NCBI GenBank assembly: GCA_030636125.1
Contig: DAOVXM010000058.1
Location: 1 to 9,886 of the forward strand
Source of the DNA: Chloroflexota bacterium
GTDB lineage: Bacteria > Chloroflexota > Anaerolineae > Anaerolineales > UBA4823
Length of the DNA stretch: 9,886 nt
Reading direction: 5' to 3'
Positions 5,561 to 9,886 of the stretch are shown here, in pieces (positions within the stretch are counted from its first letter, which is position 1; the number at the start of each line of letters is the position of its first letter). The translations under genes were made by a program, and so were the position numbers. The notes beneath the pieces are model-generated. The model saw nothing but the letters and a program-made list of their open reading frames with translations. It searched no databases and had not been told where the DNA came from.

Positions 5561-8136
5561 GCTATTTCTCCTTCATGTAATTCGATTTCCACGAGACATG
5601 AGTTGGGTGCCATCCCGGCTGAGTTCTTCGTGATGTAACGGCTTGGAGTCAAGATATTTATACATCCGCTTCGATCTGTTGCCTCCCCAGGCTTGCCCAA
5701 TGGGTCATAGTCTGCACAGGATTCATAGGAGTGAACCGTACCTGGTGGGAGACGCTCAGTTACCTGCGCTGCGCAGATAACCGAGCCGCGGTCATTGAAG
5801 ACTTTAACCAGGTCGTTCTCTCGGATACCTCTTCTTTCGGCATCTTTAGAGCTTAACCGTATGATCCAATAGTAATAACTAACCCCCTTGAGAACCCGAT
5901 GATCCTTGACTTCGTTAACCCAACTCTCCTTGGCATCGCCCATGGTGTGAAAGCTGAAGCGCGGGTGGGGCGAGATCAACTGAAGTGGGTACTTATCGTA
6001 AAGCTCTGTGGTATGGTGGCCTTCCCAGGATGGGATGTATTTAGGAATGACCGGTCGTTCTTCATCTTCAGGATCGAATTTCTTGAGGCTGGAAGATTCA
6101 AACTCTAACAGCCCCGAGGTTGTCTGAAGTCCAAAACCGAATACTTCTTGAGATTCAGGAGGCGGCCCCGCATCCGGTGTGTCCCTTTTCTTATCCTCGG
6201 CAAACCATCTTAATGCAGGTGTCGGTTTGTAATCATCTGGTATGGGGACAACAAAATATCCCTTTTGGAAAAATTCGTCCCAGGAGACATACTTGGGCAG
6301 ATCGCTGGCGTCAAACATACGTCTGACCCAATCCATCTCCGTCAGGCCACCTTCGGTATAGACGTCAAACAAACCCAGCTTACTGGCTAAGAACGCAAAG
6401 ATTTCATAGTCTGATTTCGATTCTCCCAGAGGTTCGATGCATTTTTTCTGCATGCTGATGACTCTGTGGTTGACCTGGCAGGTGGAGTCAGGGATATACC
6501 CGAGACAACCAGCAAATTCGCTAATGTCCCATCTTTCAAAATTAGTGCAGGCGGGCAATATAATATCTGCAAACTTAGCCTCACCCTCAAACCAGATGGA
6601 CTGGTTAACCACAAAAGGAAGCCTATCGGTCTGGTAAGCCTTTACATACCGGTTGGTCTCATTCATAGTACCTATAAACGAGCCCCCATACTTATAATAC
6701 ATCTGGATTTCCGGATAACCGTCTGCAGGATACTTATATTTGTGGAATTGAGCCTCAATCGACTGGCCACAGAATCCCTTGCCCCGCCACTCATACTCGC
6801 CGTCGAGGATACATTCAGGTATCTTTAGCCTAGGGATGTGCTGCCCCATGGGAGCGTTTATGCTTGAGCGGGTAGGGCGCGTATGCATCCTATACACGAA
6901 GCGATAGCCGGCGGCAGAATTGTCCACATCACCGGATATGCCTCCCTCGGCATAACCGGGAAAGAGAAACTCCGAGTTGTGCGGGGCACCCTGCGTTGTT
7001 GACCAGATATTGATACCCGGCTTCCCCAGACCCTGCATGGACAGAAGACTGATCATCAGGCGGGCCCATTCTCCTCCATATGCGGTTCTGCAAGCTCCTC
7101 CCCACCCACCCAGGCCACCAGCAGCCAGCATGGTCTTTTTGGAGCCCCATTCTCTGGCCAATGCCTTAATCTCTCTGGCAGGGATAGTGCTTTCCTTTTC
7201 TGCCCACTCGGGCGTTTTAGCCACCCCATCTTCTACTCCGAGAATATAGTCTTTCCATTTGTCAAATCCAACAGTGCGGGTGTTTATGTATTCTTTATCG
7301 TAGAGATCTTCAGTTATCCAAACATAAGCAATGGCACAGGCCATAGCATTATCTGTTCCTGGTCTCGGAGCAAACCACTTGTCAGAAAATAGGCCAGCCG
7401 TGTGATTGTAAAAGGGATCGATAAAAACCATTTTGACCCCTAGGTCCTTTAACCATTGTCTACGAATGGTACTTTCGAAAGCGGAATAGATACCGCTAGT
7501 GGACTCAGGGTCGCTAGACCAAAATACGATCATATCCGTGTTCTTGAGCGCATCCTCCAGTAAATCGTACTGTTCCGGAATGCCAAGCCGGTGGCTAAAT
7601 CCCCACTGGTGCATGCCTCCCCAATGCCAGCCCTCCCAACTATCTGGATTATGCTCAGCAGAGGTATAGCCAACAAGATTCATAAACCTGAGGTAAGCGC
7701 TGTGACGATAACCCACATGTCCCCAAAGATGGTGAGAACCCGGAGTTGAAAGTATTGCGGCTGGGCCGTATTCGCGTTTGATCCGTTTGATCTCGCTGGT
7801 GACAATATCCGCTGCCTCATCCCAGCTGATACGTTCATAACCTGAGATGCCCCGGTTCTCACAATTACGATCGCCATCGGGATCAAAATCAACCCGTTTG
7901 AGCGGGTAAAGCAATCGTTTTGGCGAATAGATCATCGAACGCCAGGCTAGCGAATAAGGGGAGATAGTGGTTTTTCGTGGTCGAGAAAACTCCCTACCCC
8001 TGGCTTTAATGACCCAGGATGGCGCGTCGTCATCATCAAATTCCATAGGTGTTATACGTATTATCTTATCATCCTGAACATAAACAAATACCGGTCCACC
8101 TGTAGTTCCGTTGGTCAACTTCTCAATGGTTCCCAT
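5557..8136 (-). CDS. athL: Pyrogallol-phloroglucinol transhydroxylase-like large subunit (Mo/W-bis-MGD)
   Basis: This 859-residue catalytic subunit belongs to the DMSO-reductase family. The Pelobacter enzyme moves a hydroxyl between a tetrahydroxybenzene cosubstrate and pyrogallol, giving phloroglucinol with no net redox change. Active-site residues recalled from its structure all have counterparts. H144, Y152, D174, S175 (metal ligand), W176, W354 and Y404 map to H135, Y143, D165, S166, W167, W345 and Y395 with a constant shift of 9. C557 and Y560 map to C544 and Y547 with a shift of 13, after a 4-residue deletion near 420-428. The N-terminus has no Cys motif for a [4Fe-4S] cluster and no Tat signal, as in that enzyme. 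The molybdopterin-binding C-terminal region has SPHPRFSFHTMGD and a late DRSGCINILTP segment. AAGGAGG at 8144-8150 sets the ATG at 8136 rather than the TTG at 8142. Resorcinol hydroxylase or another hydroxybenzene transhydroxylase remains possible. Confidence 0.9.
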   Translation of the reverse strand: MGTIEKLTNGTTGGPVFVYVQDDKIIRITPMEFDDDDAPSWVIKARGREFSRPRKTTISPYSLAWRSMIYSPKRLLYPLKRVDFDPDGDRNCENRGISGYERISWDEAADIVTSEIKRIKREYGPAAILSTPGSHHLWGHVGYRHSAYLRFMNLVGYTSAEHNPDSWEGWHWGGMHQWGFSHRLGIPEQYDLLEDALKNTDMIVFWSSDPESTSGIYSAFESTIRRQWLKDLGVKMVFIDPFYNHTAGLFSDKWFAPRPGTDNAMACAIAYVWITEDLYDKEYINTRTVGFDKWKDYILGVEDGVAKTPEWAEKESTIPAREIKALAREWGSKKTMLAAGGLGGWGGACRTAYGGEWARLMISLLSMQGLGKPGINIWSTTQGAPHNSEFLFPGYAEGGISGDVDNSAAGYRFVYRMHTRPTRSSINAPMGQHIPRLKIPECILDGEYEWRGKGFCGQSIEAQFHKYKYPADGYPEIQMYYKYGGSFIGTMNETNRYVKAYQTDRLPFVVNQSIWFEGEAKFADIILPACTNFERWDISEFAGCLGYIPDSTCQVNHRVISMQKKCIEPLGESKSDYEIFAFLASKLGLFDVYTEGGLTEMDWVRRMFDASDLPKYVSWDEFFQKGYFVVPIPDDYKPTPALRWFAEDKKRDTPDAGPPPESQEVFGFGLQTTSGLLEFESSSLKKFDPEDEERPVIPKYIPSWEGHHTTELYDKYPLQLISPHPRFSFHTMGDAKESWVNEVKDHRVLKGVSYYYWIIRLSSKDAERRGIRENDLVKVFNDRGSVICAAQVTERLPPGTVHSYESCADYDPLGKPGEATDRSGCINILTPSRYITKNSAGMAPNSCLVEIELHEGEIA

Positions 8137-8143
8137 ATCCAAA

Positions 8144-8150
8144 CCTCCTT
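8144..8150 (-). promoter_or_regulatory. Strong ribosome binding site of athL
   Basis: AAGGAGG on the - strand, 7 bases before the ATG at 8136. The TTG at 8142 is almost directly next to it and so cannot be the start. It is the strongest Shine-Dalgarno in the window, consistent with high expression of the enzyme. Confidence 0.85.
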
Positions 8151-8164
8151 ATAAACAAAAAAAG

Positions 8165-9124
8165 CTATAAACTTTTACGAATGCGCCTCGACTTCAGCTG
8201 GTCTCGTAGCAAACCCAATAAACCCTGTGGTGCTACCAACATGATGACAACCAGTATTACTCCTTGGATAAGCAGGCTGATTCCAGCGTATCTTGCTAAT
8301 TGAAACTGCAAAATCACTACGATGATCGTTCCAACCAGCGGTCCCCATTCTAAGCCAATGCCCCCAATGACCGTGGCGAGCAGCACGATCATTAACCAAC
8401 TCATATCGTAAGCACTATTAGGCTCTATGTAGCCTTGATAAGTATAGAAAATGGCTCCGGCGATGCCCATCACGAAGGCAGCAATGATAAAGGAAAACAG
8501 CTTCAATCGGAAAACATTGACCCCCAAGCTTGCCGCGCTGACATCATTATCGCGAATTGCAGCCAGCCCGAATCCGAATTTCGAACGTAAAATGATCCCG
8601 ATAAGTATGACTGAAACAAGGCCAATGGCCAAACCTAGCCAGTAGCTAACCTCAGGTGGAATTGCGCTTACTCCCTTAATCATATAGCCTGCCCCCCCAC
8701 CTTGAAGATTTCCTCCAACCGGTCGCCATCTAAGGAACACCAGACGCAATATTGCAGGCACTACCAGCGTCCCGATTGCAAAATAAATACCCTTCATCCT
8801 GAAGACTGAAATTGAAATCAAACCAGCGAATAATGCCGCAACCACGCCTCCGGCTACCGACCCCAAATAATAAGGTATTCCTAACCAGGACATTATCGTC
8901 ATTGTGTAGCCACCCAGCCCAATAAAGGCGGCTGGACAGAGGGCAAGCAAACCGCTGAAACCAGCTAGCAAGTTCCACATGTTTGCCGCAGCCAAGAACA
9001 CAAAAAAATAAAACAAGTACAGCAGCCAGACCTGGGGGACGTCTAATATTGGGAGTACGATCAAACTCAACAGTACCGCTCCAAACAATATATAAGGTAC
9101 ATAACGACGGATAGTTGTTCTCAT
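8165..9124 (-). CDS. livM: Branched-chain amino acid-type ABC transporter permease, LivM family
   Basis: This 319-residue inner-membrane permease has the LivM pattern. Hydrophobic helices start at about residue 10. There is an N-terminal LLAGFSGLLALCPAAFIGLGGYT-like segment (near 51-73) and the cytoplasmic loop GFGLAAIRDNDVSAASLGVN that docks the ATPase. A glycine-rich TVIGGIGLEWGPLVGT stretch and a PQGLLGLLRD end follow. Proteins of this family pair with LivH, two ATPases and a binding protein to import branched-chain amino acids, amides, urea or aromatic acids. It follows livH after 7 bases, with AGAGG overlapping the livH stop. Its own stop is 28 bases before athL, leaving little room for a promoter, so the permeases and the transhydroxylase are probably on one transcript. 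The substrate cannot be read from the permease. Confidence 0.9.
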   Translation of the reverse strand: MRTTIRRYVPYILFGAVLLSLIVLPILDVPQVWLLYLFYFFVFLAAANMWNLLAGFSGLLALCPAAFIGLGGYTMTIMSWLGIPYYLGSVAGGVVAALFAGLISISVFRMKGIYFAIGTLVVPAILRLVFLRWRPVGGNLQGGGAGYMIKGVSAIPPEVSYWLGLAIGLVSVILIGIILRSKFGFGLAAIRDNDVSAASLGVNVFRLKLFSFIIAAFVMGIAGAIFYTYQGYIEPNSAYDMSWLMIVLLATVIGGIGLEWGPLVGTIIVVILQFQLARYAGISLLIQGVILVVIMLVAPQGLLGLLRDQLKSRRIRKSL

Positions 9125-9131
9125 ATATCCT

Positions 9132-9886
9132 CTAACGACCGAACAAACCTTGCGGCCTAATTGTTAGAACTAGCAGAACCATCAAAAATGGAACTAGCAA
9201 CTGTCCGGTAGGTCCCCAGAAATATCCACCTAACGTTTGGGATAACCCAAAGATCATGCCACCTAAAAAAGTTCCCACCATGCTGCCCAGTCCACCTAAT
9301 ATGATCACCCCAAAGGCGATAATAAGCAGGGCGTTTCCCGAGGTCGGGTTGAAGGGAAAAGTTAAACCAAAGAATACACCCGCTATTGCAGCCAACCCCA
9401 TGGCGATACCAAAAGCGATCTGATATACCCTGTTCGAATTGATACCCATAAGCTCTGCTGTACCCCTATCCTGGGAAGCAGCAGTAATGGCCTGACCTAT
9501 GTAAGTCTTTTTCAGGAACTGACGAACAATCAGCATCACTACCAAAGCAGCTAAAAAATCGAGAATGTACACTAATGGGATATAGATATTACCGATCTGA
9601 AAGCTTTCAAAGGAATAATCCGTTATTAGTGACCTGGATTGTGGAGTCCAGATGATCTGGGTTGCGTTCTGGATGATGAGGGCAATGCCGAAAGTAATGA
9701 TCAGAGCAGCATCCGCGGACAGTCTTACAGCGCGGTGCAGGAGATATTTCTCAATCAAGATACCCAGGACAAAGAACAAGGGGATACCCGGGAGCAACCA
9801 CAAAATCGGGTCTATTCCCCAAGCAGTAAGTGCTGCAAAAGCCATGTAGCTGCCGAGAATGACCAGAGTTCCATGAGCAACGTTAA
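9132..9886 (-). CDS. livH: Branched-chain amino acid-type ABC transporter permease, LivH family (5' end outside window)
   Basis: The frame stays open to the right edge: the in-frame ATG at 9845 is preceded by codons for NVAHGTLVILGSY, the conserved LivH N-terminal segment. The true start therefore lies outside the window, and roughly 40 residues are missing judging from the usual length near 290. The visible 250 residues contain ALIITFGIALIIQNATQIIW, the cytoplasmic loop SQDRGTAELMGINSNRVYQIAFGI, FGVIILGGLGSMVGTFLGG and the closing TIRPQGLFGR. It is the partner permease of LivM and lies 7 bases upstream of it. The ATPase and substrate-binding genes (livG, livF, livK types) are not seen and may lie beyond the right edge. 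Confidence 0.9.
   Translation of the reverse strand, partial: NVAHGTLVILGSYMAFAALTAWGIDPILWLLPGIPLFFVLGILIEKYLLHRAVRLSADAALIITFGIALIIQNATQIIWTPQSRSLITDYSFESFQIGNIYIPLVYILDFLAALVVMLIVRQFLKKTYIGQAITAASQDRGTAELMGINSNRVYQIAFGIAMGLAAIAGVFFGLTFPFNPTSGNALLIIAFGVIILGGLGSMVGTFLGGMIFGLSQTLGGYFWGPTGQLLVPFLMVLLVLTIRPQGLFGR

Noticed and set aside
6466..6828. 120-codon open frame on the + strand opposite athL
   Set aside because: It lies wholly inside a strongly conserved gene on the other strand and its translation matches no family I recognise.

Overview
The window reads as part of a catabolic gene cluster from an anaerobic bacterium. Its central gene pair encodes a two-subunit molybdenum/tungsten enzyme that closely resembles pyrogallol-phloroglucinol transhydroxylase (AthL/AthS, known from Pelobacter acidigallici). 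All nine active-site residues I recall from that enzyme can be placed, and the small subunit has the same three-cluster ferredoxin plus C-terminal beta-domain layout. I found no rRNA, tRNA, CRISPR array, insertion sequence or phage gene. The species cannot be fixed from the sequence. Intermediate GC, a cytoplasmic transhydroxylase and a beta-keto acid cleavage enzyme fit a fermenting or syntrophic anaerobe; Chloroflexota, Desulfobacterota or Bacillota are all possible.

Layout. Bases 1-204 are non-coding on the evidence here and carry one perfect 8-bp inverted repeat. A small ABM-fold monooxygenase-like gene (205-492) is the only gene on the + strand. Everything else lies on the - strand. In transcription order from the right edge these are: livH (partial, 9132-9886), livM (8165-9124), athL (5557-8136), athS (4724-5560), a 149-base gap, a BKACE/DUF849 enzyme (3645-4574), an acyl-CoA synthetase (1684-3645), an FmdE-family zinc protein (1000-1668) and a DoxX-like membrane protein (517-903). 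Spacing is tight within two blocks, livH-livM-athL-athS and BKACE-synthetase-FmdE: a 7-base gap, a 28-base gap, an ATGA overlap, a TAATG overlap and a Shine-Dalgarno on a stop codon. I saw no convincing rho-independent terminator between any of the - strand genes.

How the genes may work together (inference). The Liv-type permeases would belong to an ABC importer for an aromatic or small acid. The transhydroxylase would turn pyrogallol, or a related hydroxybenzene, into phloroglucinol. In the known anaerobic route phloroglucinol is reduced, hydrolytically opened and oxidised to triacetate (3,5-dioxohexanoate). A BKACE-type enzyme then splits triacetate with acetyl-CoA into acetoacetate plus acetoacetyl-CoA. 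The BKACE here could be that lyase, and the co-translated synthetase could re-activate the free acetoacetate. The reductase, cyclohydrolase and dehydrogenase of that route are not in the window. The role of the FmdE-family protein is open. The ABM and DoxX genes may deal with oxidised or quinone-like by-products, but nothing in the sequence proves it.
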